Positions 26,461-35,994 of a stretch of DNA of 46,927 nucleotides are shown here, one piece after another. The stretch lies in assembly GCA_014360055.1 (NCBI GenBank), contig JACIYH010000016.1, positions 1 through 46,927 of the forward strand, written 5' to 3'. Both the position numbers and the translations under genes were made by a program. Origin of the DNA: Bacillota bacterium (lineage in GTDB: Bacteria; Bacillota; Sulfobacillia; JACIYH01). Position 1 is the first letter of the stretch. Every line of letters begins with the position of its first letter. Below the pieces are notes generated by a model that was given only the letters and a program-made list of their open reading frames with translations, did no database searches and was not told the DNA's origin.

Positions 26461-26856
26461 CTACACGGTGCGGGCGGGCGCGGCACGCATGGCCTGTTCC
26501 CACGCTGTGCGGAGTTCCTCGAACATCCCCCTGAGCACGCCCAGCAACTGGGGATCCTTGCGCAGGTTGGCTTCCACCAGCCGGGAGCGCGCGAAGGCGT
26601 ACACCTTCTCGAGGGCCCGCGCCACCTCCCCGGCCCGCATATCGAGGGCACAATCCAGTTCATCCACGATATCCTGGACGCGCACGATGTTGCGATGGGC
26701 ACCCTCCAGGTCGCCGGCCTCCACCGCCTTCTGGGCCTGCGCGGTGAACCGCGCCGCACCGTCCAGCATCAGCCATACCAACTTGGCGGGGCTCGCCGTC
26801 TGCGTCTGAATCTCGCGGTAATAGCGGCTCCCCTCGTGCACCGACGCGACGCTCAC
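26461..26856 (-). CDS. fliS: Flagellar secretion chaperone FliS
   Basis: Binds the disordered C-terminus of flagellin in the cytoplasm and delivers it to the export gate; in B. subtilis it also helps FliW and CsrA sense flagellin. 131 residues from the GTG at 26856, which follows GGGAGGGGAGA. Helical FliS fold with YYREIQTQTASPAKLVWLML, then AEVARALEKVYAFARS-like helices and a final RTAWEQAM helix. The track start 24 codons upstream lacks FliS character. fliD lies 123 nt upstream with no visible gene between. Confidence 0.93.
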   Translation of the reverse strand: MSVASVHEGSRYYREIQTQTASPAKLVWLMLDGAARFTAQAQKAVEAGDLEGAHRNIVRVQDIVDELDCALDMRAGEVARALEKVYAFARSRLVEANLRKDPQLLGVLRGMFEELRTAWEQAMRAAPARTV

Positions 26857-26979
26857 CAATCTCCCCTCCCTATCCGTGTGGTTTCGACCGTACCCACGCG
26901 GTACCCGGTGCCGCCGGCCACGGGGCACAGCACGTGCGGCACGCCATGTAGGGCCCGCTGCCTTCCCGAGCTGCCAAGC

Positions 26980-28347
26980 TCACTCAGTGGGCGGCTGCAA
27001 GGCAGCCAGCCTCTGCTCCAGCCACGCCCCCTGGCTCTGCATCACCGCCAGGCTGCGCTCCAGGTTGACGAACTGCTCGATCAACCTCTGCTCGCGCAAC
27101 TTGAGACGATCCTCCAGCACCCGCATGCGATCCGCCATGTCTTTGATAAGGCTGTCCAGCCCCGATTCCCGCGTTGGGATTAGCCCGGTCCCGGCCTGCA
27201 CCCACAACCGGAAGGCATCCCGTAGCCTTTCCGCCACACTCTTCACAGCCTCGTCGGCAGAGTAGAACAGCTTGGCGACATCTCCGGCCCGGGCGGACAG
27301 GGCTTCCCTGAGTTTGGTCTCGTCGATGGCCAGGGCCCCTGTCTTATCGGTAGTCGAGATGCCTATGTCGTACAGGCTGTCCATACCCGCAGGCAGTCCG
27401 GAAACAGCCCCGTAGGCAAGCTGCCGCAGTTGCCGTTCTATGCCCTGGGCGGTGGGATCTCCGGCGAGGGGGCCCGCATCGCCGGGCTGGTTCACCAGGT
27501 AAGAACGCAGCTTGGACAGCGCGTCGTTGTACGCGTTCACGAAGTCCCTGATCTCGGCCACCATGCCGTCCACATCGGCCTTCACTTCCAGCGTGGCGGA
27601 ACCGGTACCATTCAGCTCCAGAGTAACGCCGGGGACAGCCGTGGTTACGGTGTTACTCCCGCTCGTGATGGTCACGCCGTCCACCTTGAACTCGGCATCC
27701 TGGGCCGTCACCTTTACGTTGGGCGCGCCGTTGACCAGCACGCCCAGCTTGGTGAGCACCTGGTTCGCATCCTCGTCAAGGGCCATGGCGCCGGCGGTCC
27801 CGGTGGTGTTGCTCTTCAGCACCAGGATGCTCTTGGTGACGCCGTCCACGACCGTGTTCACCACCGACGCGGTGACGCCCACTCCAGCCGTGGCGTTAAT
27901 CTTGTCGCGGATACTGGCCACCGTGTCCGTGGTCACCACCGAAATGGTCTTGCCGTTGATATAGATGTCACCGGCCAAGCCCAGGGCATCCTGGGGTTGC
28001 TCAGCCGATGCCACCACCTGCGCCTGCGCCAGCTTCTGTACACTTATGGCATACGTCCCCGTCGGCGCCCCGGCGGAAGCCGTCCCCATCACCACGCTCT
28101 CGGCAGACGACGCAGCCACGCGCGCCTGGAAAGTCGTGCTCAGGAAGAAGGGGTCGAGCTTGCTGTCGACAGCTTGCAGGGCAAGCTTGAGGTCACTCCA
28201 CGCCTTCTTCACCGCCTCGAGCCGGCTCTTGCGCTGTTCCAGCGCCGTGATGGGGCGCCTCTCGATGGCCATCAAATCGTCGATGATCTTGCGCCAGTCA
28301 AGCCCCGTCGCCAGACCCGACACACTCCACAGCGCAGTGGTGCTCAT
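26980..28347 (-). CDS. fliD: Flagellar filament-capping protein FliD
   Basis: Forms the pentameric cap that folds flagellin subunits at the filament tip. 455 residues from the ATG at 28347, with GGGGAGGTG upstream. FliD_N starts WSVSGLATGLDWRKIIDDLM, followed by a central variable region and FliD_C with YNDALSKLRSYLVNQPGD, DIGISTTDKTGAL and a C-terminal coiled coil. The start overlaps the stop of the GT2-TPR gene by one base (TGATG), so the two are translationally coupled. The track ORF beginning at 28812 is an extension in the same frame. Confidence 0.95.
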   Translation of the reverse strand: MSTTALWSVSGLATGLDWRKIIDDLMAIERRPITALEQRKSRLEAVKKAWSDLKLALQAVDSKLDPFFLSTTFQARVAASSAESVVMGTASAGAPTGTYAISVQKLAQAQVVASAEQPQDALGLAGDIYINGKTISVVTTDTVASIRDKINATAGVGVTASVVNTVVDGVTKSILVLKSNTTGTAGAMALDEDANQVLTKLGVLVNGAPNVKVTAQDAEFKVDGVTITSGSNTVTTAVPGVTLELNGTGSATLEVKADVDGMVAEIRDFVNAYNDALSKLRSYLVNQPGDAGPLAGDPTAQGIERQLRQLAYGAVSGLPAGMDSLYDIGISTTDKTGALAIDETKLREALSARAGDVAKLFYSADEAVKSVAERLRDAFRLWVQAGTGLIPTRESGLDSLIKDMADRMRVLEDRLKLREQRLIEQFVNLERSLAVMQSQGAWLEQRLAALQPPTE

Positions 28348-30848
28348 CAACTCACCTCCCCGGCTACTCGGTGCCGGACGTCCATCCGCGCATTGCGTCC
28401 GTCCCGCCCGGCCAATTGAAGGCGAATGCTCAGAGCCAGACGAGCCGTGTGAATTGCCGCGCCCCCGGTGTACCGCCTGGCCAGTTCCAACACCCGCAGT
28501 CCCGCCCGATCCCGGCCCACGCGGTGATACGAGAGCGCCAGAGAAACCCAGGCAGATGCGTCTGCCGGCCGCTGGCGCACGGCTTCGCGGAAAAACGTGC
28601 GTGCTTCCGCGTGCAGGCCCCGCGCCAGACTGATTTCTCCCAGCGCACGAAGGGCGGCCGCATCGGTGCATCCCTGCTGGACGCCGGCAAGCAGGTGGGC
28701 AGCCGCCTTCTCGTGCAGGCCCCGCTGGAAGTACAGCTTGCCAAGTTCGCGGTCCAACTGCCCGGGATCCATCAGGCCTGAACGCAAGCGGTCGCACGCT
28801 CGCTCGAACCAATCTCGGCGACCCACGTCAAGCAGAGTGACCAAGACAGAAGCGACGTCACGCCAGCCCAGACGGGAGTCCTCGCCTGCAGGGGTCTCCT
28901 TAAATCCGGTGTTCTCCCCGGCCCCAGCTTCGCCACCTGGGGTCAGCCAGGGCTCGAGCAGCAGCCGGGCCCCCCGCGCCGCCCTGGGGTTGACGCCCGC
29001 GAGCAGGTCGAGATCCTGTCGGGCAAGCCGGGCTTCGCCCGCCACCAGTTCGAGCACCGCCTTGCGCGGGCACAACTGCGCCAGTTGAGTGGTGAGAAAG
29101 GCCTGCCTGACCTCAGAGCTCAGCAACTGCCTGTACGCTGTCACCGCTTCACGCAGGCGGCCCCCCCTCAGGTGCTCCTCTGCCTGGACCCACAGGCTCA
29201 GCACGTGGCGCCCCTTGTCGTGGAGCGCAGGCAGAACCCCACCGAGCTGCTCACTCATCTCCTTTGCCACCGTGTTTCGGGCTTCAACGGCTTCGTCGAG
29301 ACGCCCCAAACCCAGGTAGCTCTCGACGGACGCTGCCCGCGCAAGGAAGCTTCCGGCACCAAGCTGGGAGAACATGTACACGCTGGGGGCATCCCCCATC
29401 CGCAGGCACTCGCTCAGGGCCTCGAGAGCATCCTCATAGCGGCCCAGCCGGTTGAGCACGAGGCCGCGGAGGTAGTGGAGATCCACGTAGTCCGGATATA
29501 AATCCTGCGCTTGCTCGAGCACTGCCAGCGCCTCATCATGGCGTCGCTCGTCGATCAAACATGCAACCAGGTGCCGGACCAGAGCCGGGGCGTAAGGAAC
29601 CCCGGGCCCGGGCAGGAGGCGAAAAGCCCGCTGAAAAATCTTAATCGCCCTCGAGCGGTCACCCTGTCGCATGTATTCCACTGCCAGGTTGAATTGGACG
29701 AAAGGATTGTGCGGATCCTCCTCCGCCTGCCGCCGGACGATCTCCAAATTACGGCGCTTCTTGTCATATCCCTCAACTGTGGCACCCAGGTAGCCGTAAT
29801 GCAAGATCACAACCTCCGGCAGAGGTCTGATCACCCCCCCTGCCCTGAGCAGACACGGACCCACCTGCTCGTGGAGAGCACCCTCATACCTGACCCCGGG
29901 CAGACGGCGGAACAGCCGTACATTGGCGTGAGACGCCCCGCCCGAGATGGTCACATCCCCGGTGAAGTTGACTATGTCCAGAAGGAAACCGTCTACAAGG
30001 GGATTCTTGATCGCCCTTCGGAGAAGAGGCCCAGACGAGGGCGCCACCTGCTCATCCGCATCCAGCACGAGCACCCAATCGGTGGTCACATGCTCCAGGG
30101 CCACGTTGCGGGCGGCAGCGAAATCGTTCTGCCATTTGTGCCTTACCACCGCCGCACCGGCGTCCCGAGCGACCGACGCAGTCGCGTCCCGAGACCCGGT
30201 ATCGACCACCACCATCTGGTCCACGAGGGACACAACGCTCGCCAGACACCGGCGAAGACTCTCCTGTTCATCGCGCACAATCATGGCCAGCCCCAGCGTG
30301 ACCTCGTCCGGGACCCGGGCCAGATGGGAGCGGACTGCCCCCACAAGGATGTCTTCAAGGAGGCCCGCCTTGGTGCTCAGCTCGGCCGGGGCGGTCCCAT
30401 TCCCGTGTCCGGGGACCACATGAACGTTACCCCGCGCACCGGCGCGGCGCAACTGGTGCGCCACCTCCTGCGAAGCCGTCAGGACGTTAACGGGGACCGA
30501 ACATGCCGTACGCGCCACATCATCGCCCAGACCCTCAGCAATGAGCAAGAAGGGTGCTGCCGTTCCGACGTCCACGCAGGCCCCCGCATGGGACCAGTGG
30601 GTACCAATGGCCGCATCGCAGTCCCGGAGCGGCTCGGGCGCAGTCCTCAGGCTGCTCACCGAGCGGAAGGCGAGCGCGTCCGCCAACCACTCAGGCCTCC
30701 CCCCCTTACCGAACACCTCCACCTCATGGCCGGACCGCGCCAGAGCCGTGCAGTACGCCTCTAGGTCCGGTATCAAAGTTGCCGGGGTCTGGTCATCCAC
30801 CAGCCAAGCCACCCGCACCCACGACACCCCCGTCAGCGCGGCGTCCAT
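28347..30848 (-). CDS. GT2-family glycosyltransferase fused to TPR repeats; candidate flagellin glycosyltransferase
   Basis: 833 residues in three parts. Residues 1-165 resemble the N-terminal half of a GT-B enzyme (VAWLVDDQTPATLIPDLEAY, HEVEVFGKGG). Residues about 185-400 are a GT-A family 2 domain: LGLAMIVRDEQESLRRCLAS, VVVDTGSRD, the acidic VLDADEQ, and ARNVALEHV. From about 385 to 800 come tetratricopeptide repeats, which in similar enzymes bind the protein acceptor. It lies between flagellin and fliD and is coupled to fliD, whereas B. subtilis has only a small gene (yvyC) there. This placement suggests modification of flagellin during export; the acceptor and sugar are inferred. Confidence 0.87.
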   Translation of the reverse strand: MDAALTGVSWVRVAWLVDDQTPATLIPDLEAYCTALARSGHEVEVFGKGGRPEWLADALAFRSVSSLRTAPEPLRDCDAAIGTHWSHAGACVDVGTAAPFLLIAEGLGDDVARTACSVPVNVLTASQEVAHQLRRAGARGNVHVVPGHGNGTAPAELSTKAGLLEDILVGAVRSHLARVPDEVTLGLAMIVRDEQESLRRCLASVVSLVDQMVVVDTGSRDATASVARDAGAAVVRHKWQNDFAAARNVALEHVTTDWVLVLDADEQVAPSSGPLLRRAIKNPLVDGFLLDIVNFTGDVTISGGASHANVRLFRRLPGVRYEGALHEQVGPCLLRAGGVIRPLPEVVILHYGYLGATVEGYDKKRRNLEIVRRQAEEDPHNPFVQFNLAVEYMRQGDRSRAIKIFQRAFRLLPGPGVPYAPALVRHLVACLIDERRHDEALAVLEQAQDLYPDYVDLHYLRGLVLNRLGRYEDALEALSECLRMGDAPSVYMFSQLGAGSFLARAASVESYLGLGRLDEAVEARNTVAKEMSEQLGGVLPALHDKGRHVLSLWVQAEEHLRGGRLREAVTAYRQLLSSEVRQAFLTTQLAQLCPRKAVLELVAGEARLARQDLDLLAGVNPRAARGARLLLEPWLTPGGEAGAGENTGFKETPAGEDSRLGWRDVASVLVTLLDVGRRDWFERACDRLRSGLMDPGQLDRELGKLYFQRGLHEKAAAHLLAGVQQGCTDAAALRALGEISLARGLHAEARTFFREAVRQRPADASAWVSLALSYHRVGRDRAGLRVLELARRYTGGAAIHTARLALSIRLQLAGRDGRNARMDVRHRVAGEVS

Positions 30849-30865
30849 TCACCCTCACCTAATGC

Positions 30866-30898
30866 GCGTGGCCGACCGGCTGGGCCGGCCGGCCACGC
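30866..30898 (-). terminator. Strong hairpin after the flagellin gene
   Basis: Two 15-nt arms, GCGTGGCCGGCCGGC and GCCGGTCGGCCACGC, pair with one G-T wobble around a 3-nt loop. No T tract follows (GCATTAGG). It lies 23 nt after the flagellin stop and 17 nt before the GT2-TPR start. The likely role is partial termination or mRNA protection, giving far more flagellin than downstream product. Confidence 0.6.
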
Positions 30899-30921
30899 CC
30901 CACACAAGAGGTTCGACTGTG

Positions 30922-31749
30922 CTAACCGAGCAGCTTCAGCACCGCCTGCGGCGCCAGGTTCGCCTGGGCCAGCATCGCCGTGCCCGCCTGCTGCAGGATC
31001 TGTAGCTTGGTGTAGGTCATCATCTCGGCTGCCATGTCCACGTCGCGGATTCGCGAGTTGGCCGCCTCCAGGTTCTCCGACGCCACACCCAGGTTGGCAA
31101 TGGTGTGTTCAAGACGATTCTGGACGGCGCCCAGCTTCGCCCTGATGTCGCTCACGGTACCGATAGCAGCGTCAAGACTGGCAATAGCCGCAGAGGCAGC
31201 GTCAGCCGACGTGAGCTGAATACCCTCTATGCTGAGTGCTGCAGCATTCGCCCCTTGAATCGTCAGCGACATAGTCTGGCCAGCGTTGGCTCCCACTTGG
31301 AACACAAGCCCGGTAGTTGCAACGGTAGCACCGTCGAGCAGCTTGATTGTGTTGAACTCCGTGTTCCCTGCGATCCTGTTGATCTCTTGCAGCAGCTGGG
31401 CTACCTCTTTCTCTATCGCGGTCCGATCGTCACTCGTCAGCGTGTCGTTCGCCGCTTGTACGGCCAGCTCCCTCATGCGCTGAAGGATGCTGTGCGTCTC
31501 CTGGAGGGCTCCCTCCGCCGTTTGCACCAGTGAGATGGCGTCTTGCGCGTTCCTCACTGCCTGATTCAGACCCTTCACCTGCGCCAGTATCTTCTCCGAT
31601 ATGGCGAGGCCGGCCGCGTCGTCTGCAGCCCTGTTGATCCGCAACCCCGAAGAGAGGCGTTCCATCGATTTGGCAAGTTGGCTCGATATGAGGCTGAGGT
31701 GCCTGTGAGCATTCAGGGCCTCAATGTTGCTGTTGATCCGCAGTCCCAC
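30922..31749 (-). CDS. hag: Flagellin
   Basis: Filament subunit, 275 residues, close to B. subtilis Hag in size, with only the D0 and D1 parts and a very short central domain. N-terminal [19 protein letters not shown] and [21 protein letters not shown]-terminal [16 protein letters not shown] and [16 protein letters not shown]. The start is GTG, with GGGAGG 9 nt upstream. A sigma-D type promoter lies about 120 nt upstream and GGA-rich CsrA-like sites are in the leader. A small central region leaves few exposed residues, so glycosylation, if any, would fall on Ser/Thr of the region about 150-200. Confidence 0.97.
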   Translation of the reverse strand: MGLRINSNIEALNAHRHLSLISSQLAKSMERLSSGLRINRAADDAAGLAISEKILAQVKGLNQAVRNAQDAISLVQTAEGALQETHSILQRMRELAVQAANDTLTSDDRTAIEKEVAQLLQEINRIAGNTEFNTIKLLDGATVATTGLVFQVGANAGQTMSLTIQGANAAALSIEGIQLTSADAASAAIASLDAAIGTVSDIRAKLGAVQNRLEHTIANLGVASENLEAANSRIRDVDMAAEMMTYTKLQILQQAGTAMLAQANLAPQAVLKLLG

Positions 31750-31757
31750 AGAACCGT

Positions 31758-31806
31758 TCCTCCCTGATCTTCATCACGCGGGGCCTCCCTGCCTCCGCTT
31801 CCTACC
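31758..31806 (-). promoter_or_regulatory. Candidate CsrA binding sites in the flagellin leader
   Basis: The minus strand carries GGGAGGA at the Shine-Dalgarno position (31758-31764) and a second cluster, TAGGAAGCGGAGGCAGGGAGG, at 31784-31804. In B. subtilis CsrA represses hag by binding two GGA sites, one on the Shine-Dalgarno sequence. csrA and fliW are in the window, so the same circuit is likely. No folding was computed. Confidence 0.4.
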
Positions 31807-31867
31807 CTACACCTGCCACGGTCGGCCGCCCCGGGCAGGCAAACCTCGGTCGCTGTTACCGCCATAT

Positions 31868-31895
31868 TGATCGACCAAGCACGGTCCCGTCTTTA
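31868..31895 (-). promoter_or_regulatory. Sigma-D (sigma-28) promoter of the flagellin gene
   Basis: On the minus strand TAAA (31892-31895), 16 nt, GTCGATCA (31868-31875), against the consensus TAAA and GCCGATAA. Transcription would start near 31861, giving a leader of about 110 nt. Two other candidates in the window share the 16-nt spacing. Confidence 0.65.
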
Positions 31896-31966
31896 GCTGA
31901 AGCGCATGTCCACTCCCAAAATACGCGCTTCGCCCTGCCATTTCCTAATAACACCAGGGTAGGGCT

Positions 31967-34900
31967 TCACTGGCCGGAAGGCGTGCCTAACCGGGCTGCC
32001 AGTTCCAGGCTGGAGCGGGATGGCTCGCATACGGTGAGGCCGCAGGCCCTGGCCTCCTCGCGCGCATAACGGAAAACCCCCGGAGGCGCCGTGTCTATAA
32101 AGGCTTGAGCAGCACGATAGATTGCAGCACGGTTGACTGGTGGGACTAAATCATTGACAACAATCATTTTGTGGCCCGCAGCCAAATCAATTCCCGCGCT
32201 CTCTGCGCGCCGCTCAATGTGTGCCACCACACTTGCAACGTCGGCTTCAACCAGGGGATCAATCCGTACCAGCAGCGCTACATCAGGCTCCGGCGGGAAC
32301 GCGGCCACAAATTCAGCGATGGCTTCAAGCCACCTGTCGCGCGGATCCTTCCAGTCGGGAGCCAACAAGAAGTTGAAGCGACCGGCTCCCGCCACCTCGA
32401 GGGCGGAGACCGCACGGGATGCCACTTCCTGAGGCGTCAAGGGACACCGGTGATACTCAGGATCAAAGGCCCTTGTCAACAGCGAGCCGTACGGGATCCC
32501 ATCGGTATTACCTTCATCTCGGAGAAACCACTTGGCCCGAAAAATCTCCAGGTTCTTCCTCATGAGCGCGGCGTAGTCGATGCTTTGAGCGAGGAAAGTC
32601 CGGCTGCCAAGGTGGTACACGAAGGCGTCGTCAGCAATCCATATTCGGAACCCGGCAAGCTGGGCTCGGATGCAAAAGTCGTCGTCCTCGAAATTGCCCA
32701 TTCCGAAACTGAAATCGAAACCACCGACACGGTCCACCACCTCACGTTTTATCAGCATGCAAAACGCGACCGCACGGGGCGAAAAGAACCCCTTGAACTT
32801 ATTTTCGTGCGCCCTCTTACTTGCATACGCTTCCATGGCTGCAAGGTCACCCGCGTATGGAACTGGAACCTGCTGGCTCCCCGAAACCTGATTAGTCCTC
32901 GGGCCCACTATGCCGACACCTGGTGCGCGCAAAGCGCGCAGCATAGGGCTCAACCATCCTGGCGGAACAACCACATCATTATTCATCACCACGATCTGGC
33001 TTCCGCCGGCAGCATCTATACCCTGGTTGCACGCGTAGGCAAATCCCGTATTCACCTCGTTCCTTATAACCCTCACATTTGGGTACCGGCCGGCCAACGC
33101 TTGGAGGTATTCGGGAGTCTCATCTGTAGAACCATTGTCGACCACAATGAGCTCAAAGGGCTCCGTCGTGTTCCGGAAGACACTATCCACGCATTGCCGC
33201 GTAAGCTCGACTTCGTTCCAGCACGGGATCACGATGGAGGTCAATCCGTCACCTTTTTTGGACTCGAAGCCCACGCGTGAGCCGGAGCGCGACCGCAGGC
33301 ACATCTTCAATGCGTTCCGCACGTCCAGCCTTACCTTGTCGAATCCATACCTTTCCTTTACAAGGGCAAGCCCCCTCATGGAGAGGTCGTGCCAGAGGTC
33401 CCTGTCACGGTACAGACGCAAAACCGCTTCTGCGAAGGCCTCTGGGTTGTCAGCGATGAGCACATGCTTCCCGTCTTGCAGTCCCATGCCTTCTGCCCCA
33501 ACCGACGTGCTGACGACGGGGAGTCCGGCAGCGAGTGCTTCCGCGATCTTTCCCTTCATTCCCGCACCGGCACGCAAGGGAGCGACCGAAACTCGAGCCT
33601 CACCAAGGTACGGCAATACGTCGGGGACGTATCCGATCAACGTGATCGAACCACCGGCGAGTTCAGCTTGGGAGCACAGCTGACGGAGCACCGGAGGAGG
33701 CGCGTTGCCCACAATGCGCATGGTCATCGCTGGTTCCTCGCGCACAATCAAAGGCCAGACCGCCTCCAGAAACCAGCCAACGCCGTCTAGGTTGGGATGG
33801 TGAAAGAAATTACCCACGAATATAAGCCCCGAGCGTCGCGAAAAACTGCTCCCGATTGGATGAGGTTCGTGTACGTTGGGAATCATAGCTACCCGCACAG
33901 CTGGCACAAGAGAACGCACGAGATCCCGCTCAAGTTCGGTAACAGTGATCACTACGTCCGCATTTGCGCAGGCGGACAACTCCTCGTCCCTTGTCCGTTG
34001 CCAGCCCCCACCGGTCGGGTTACCCCCTACCTCCTCCAGTCTTCTCTCCCGGACAAAGTGCAAGTCAACCGTATCGAGGACGAGACAAGCCTCAGGCGCC
34101 ACCTGACGAACCACGGGAGTGCACAGCGCGGCCAACTGATACCCCTCAATCCATACGACGTTCGGGGCAAACGATGCCAGCAACACAGCCAATCGTTCCA
34201 GCTTGCCCTGCTCGCCGCCGCGGACGTCGTCCCCCCCAACCACCACCACTCCCATTCTTCGAAGAAGGCTTACGTAGGTTTCCAGACCCGAGGACTTCCA
34301 ACAGAAGAACGCAACAGAATGTCCCTCTTCCAGGAGCATCTGCACGATCTGGAATAATCTCTGGCTTCCTGAGGCCCTGTCGTATACGGGTGGGACCACG
34401 TCCACAACGAGAATACGCAAGGGGGGCACCCTCCGAGCGGCAAGTGGGACGCACTCCAAACGGGCGGGGTACTGCCTTTGAAGGACGGCTGCCCACTTGT
34501 CGACGAACTTCTGCTTATTGACCACCTGGTACCTTTTCAGCCCTGAGGTAAGGTCGCGTCCTGCAGTAGCTCCCTCCACGTGCTGAACCACCGCGCGGGG
34601 CTCGTATATAACCCGCCACCCGCGGTTGCGAATGGCGAAACATAGGTCGGAGTCCTCGTAATATGCAGGAGCGTAGCGCGGATCAAACGCCCCCGCGGCC
34701 CAAAAAACGTGCGCCTTGACCAGCAGCGCCGCAGCGCTACAATAGTCGACATCCCCTGGCTCGCTGAATTCCCTCAAGTCTGGGTTACTTCCCCGCCCAT
34801 AGTTCCATCCCGAACCATCGGCGAAAATGATTCCGCCGGCCTCCTGGAGGCGGCCATCGGGATATACGAGCTTGGCTCCCACTGCACCCACATCTGGGGG

Positions 34901-35935
34901 CGCAGCCGCGGCAATGAGTGCATCCAGCCAACCAGGCTGCGGCCTGGTATCGTTGTTCAAGAAGACCAGATACCGACCTCGCGCCACCTCCGCCCCCTGG
35001 TTACTGGCAAGCGTGAACCCCACGTTGCTTGTGTTTGACACCAGGCGCACGTCCGCCTGTGCCGCCAAGAACTCTGCCGAGCCATCCGTCGAGCCATTAT
35101 CAACCACCACAATTTCGTACCGTTCAGCCGGACCGGAATTAGCACGCACAGCTTCAAGACAGGTCTGGAGCATGCCCAGCCCGTTCCAATTCACGATCAC
35201 GATTGAGACATCCGGTTCCCCTGGTTGGCTGGGCCACTCGTTTCTGCCCGCAACGATGACAATCTGGTACGCTGTAAGCTCGGAGAGCTCCGGGCCGGTC
35301 ACGCGCTCGAGGCACACGTCCCCGAGTTTCACCGTGATGGGGAGCCGCGACGGGTTGGCAGGCATGCTCAGCCGGGCATCCGGCTTCAGGTAGATCTCGT
35401 GAACCCGCAACCCCGCAGTCTCGACCAGCTCGCGGGCCCGGGCCACCGTAAAGTAGCGGAGGTGGGTACGGTCAAAAATTCCTTCCAGCGAGTAGTCCCA
35501 AGAACCTTCGGCTATCCGCGCCAGTTCTGCGAGATTCCTCAGATTGGGCAGGCTCAGGACGAAAACTCCCCGGCGGCTGAGCAACTTCGCTAGGCGGGCA
35601 ATTACTGACCACGGATCGACCAGGTGTTCCAAGACGTCAGCGCAAACGATGACGTCAAAGCCTCCCGCCGGAGGCTGAATATCCGCTACGGAGACATCTC
35701 CGGTAATGACCTGGTCCAAGACTTCCGCCGCCCGGCGCGCCACCTCCGGGACGATCTCGACACCCACCACCAGCCGATCCCCACGCTGAGACTTCAACAT
35801 CCTCCCCAACGCTCCGCTGCCACAACCTACATCCAGAACAGTACGAGCCCAGTGTGGCACGCGTTCGATGATTTCCTCGCGCACGTGGTCGTAGTACCCG
35901 GACCCGCGATCGCCTGTCGAGGTTCGAGCTGCCAT
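31967..35935 (-). CDS. Multidomain methyltransferase-GT2-GT4-GT2 glycan synthase
   Basis: 1322 residues in one intact frame. Domains in order: SAM-dependent methyltransferase (about 15-230, VLDVGCGSG, ADVLEHL); GT2 of the rhamnosyltransferase type (about 243-480, VSIVIVNWNG, VVDNGSTDGS, FLNNDTRP, YYEDSDLCF); GT4/GT-B (about 505-880, GNFFHHPNLDG, GAGMKGKIAEALAAGLPVV); second GT2 (about 898-1145, TSIVIPCWNE, VVDNGSTDET, VMNNDVV, FEDDDFC); then a C-terminal domain resembling half a GT-B enzyme. It could build a short methylated glycan. rfbBACD directly upstream would supply dTDP-rhamnose. It lies between rfbD and flagellin, and has lower GC than the flagellar genes. O-antigen-like surface polysaccharide assembly is the alternative to flagellin glycosylation. 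Confidence 0.9.
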   Translation of the reverse strand: MAARTSTGDRGSGYYDHVREEIIERVPHWARTVLDVGCGSGALGRMLKSQRGDRLVVGVEIVPEVARRAAEVLDQVITGDVSVADIQPPAGGFDVIVCADVLEHLVDPWSVIARLAKLLSRRGVFVLSLPNLRNLAELARIAEGSWDYSLEGIFDRTHLRYFTVARARELVETAGLRVHEIYLKPDARLSMPANPSRLPITVKLGDVCLERVTGPELSELTAYQIVIVAGRNEWPSQPGEPDVSIVIVNWNGLGMLQTCLEAVRANSGPAERYEIVVVDNGSTDGSAEFLAAQADVRLVSNTSNVGFTLASNQGAEVARGRYLVFLNNDTRPQPGWLDALIAAAAPPDVGAVGAKLVYPDGRLQEAGGIIFADGSGWNYGRGSNPDLREFSEPGDVDYCSAAALLVKAHVFWAAGAFDPRYAPAYYEDSDLCFAIRNRGWRVIYEPRAVVQHVEGATAGRDLTSGLKRYQVVNKQKFVDKWAAVLQRQYPARLECVPLAARRVPPLRILVVDVVPPVYDRASGSQRLFQIVQMLLEEGHSVAFFCWKSSGLETYVSLLRRMGVVVVGGDDVRGGEQGKLERLAVLLASFAPNVVWIEGYQLAALCTPVVRQVAPEACLVLDTVDLHFVRERRLEEVGGNPTGGGWQRTRDEELSACANADVVITVTELERDLVRSLVPAVRVAMIPNVHEPHPIGSSFSRRSGLIFVGNFFHHPNLDGVGWFLEAVWPLIVREEPAMTMRIVGNAPPPVLRQLCSQAELAGGSITLIGYVPDVLPYLGEARVSVAPLRAGAGMKGKIAEALAAGLPVVSTSVGAEGMGLQDGKHVLIADNPEAFAEAVLRLYRDRDLWHDLSMRGLALVKERYGFDKVRLDVRNALKMCLRSRSGSRVGFESKKGDGLTSIVIPCWNEVELTRQCVDSVFRNTTEPFELIVVDNGSTDETPEYLQALAGRYPNVRVIRNEVNTGFAYACNQGIDAAGGSQIVVMNNDVVVPPGWLSPMLRALRAPGVGIVGPRTNQVSGSQQVPVPYAGDLAAMEAYASKRAHENKFKGFFSPRAVAFCMLIKREVVDRVGGFDFSFGMGNFEDDDFCIRAQLAGFRIWIADDAFVYHLGSRTFLAQSIDYAALMRKNLEIFRAKWFLRDEGNTDGIPYGSLLTRAFDPEYHRCPLTPQEVASRAVSALEVAGAGRFNFLLAPDWKDPRDRWLEAIAEFVAAFPPEPDVALLVRIDPLVEADVASVVAHIERRAESAGIDLAAGHKMIVVNDLVPPVNRAAIYRAAQAFIDTAPPGVFRYAREEARACGLTVCEPSRSSLELAARLGTPSGQ

Positions 35936-35994
35936 CCTTCACCAATCACCTTCCTCGGGGGGCCCCATTTTATTGCAGCCGCGGTCGTGGCTCG

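Noticed and set aside
32171-33280. 369-residue plus-strand ORF opposite the glycan synthase
   Set aside because: Antisense shadow of the intact second GT2 domain.
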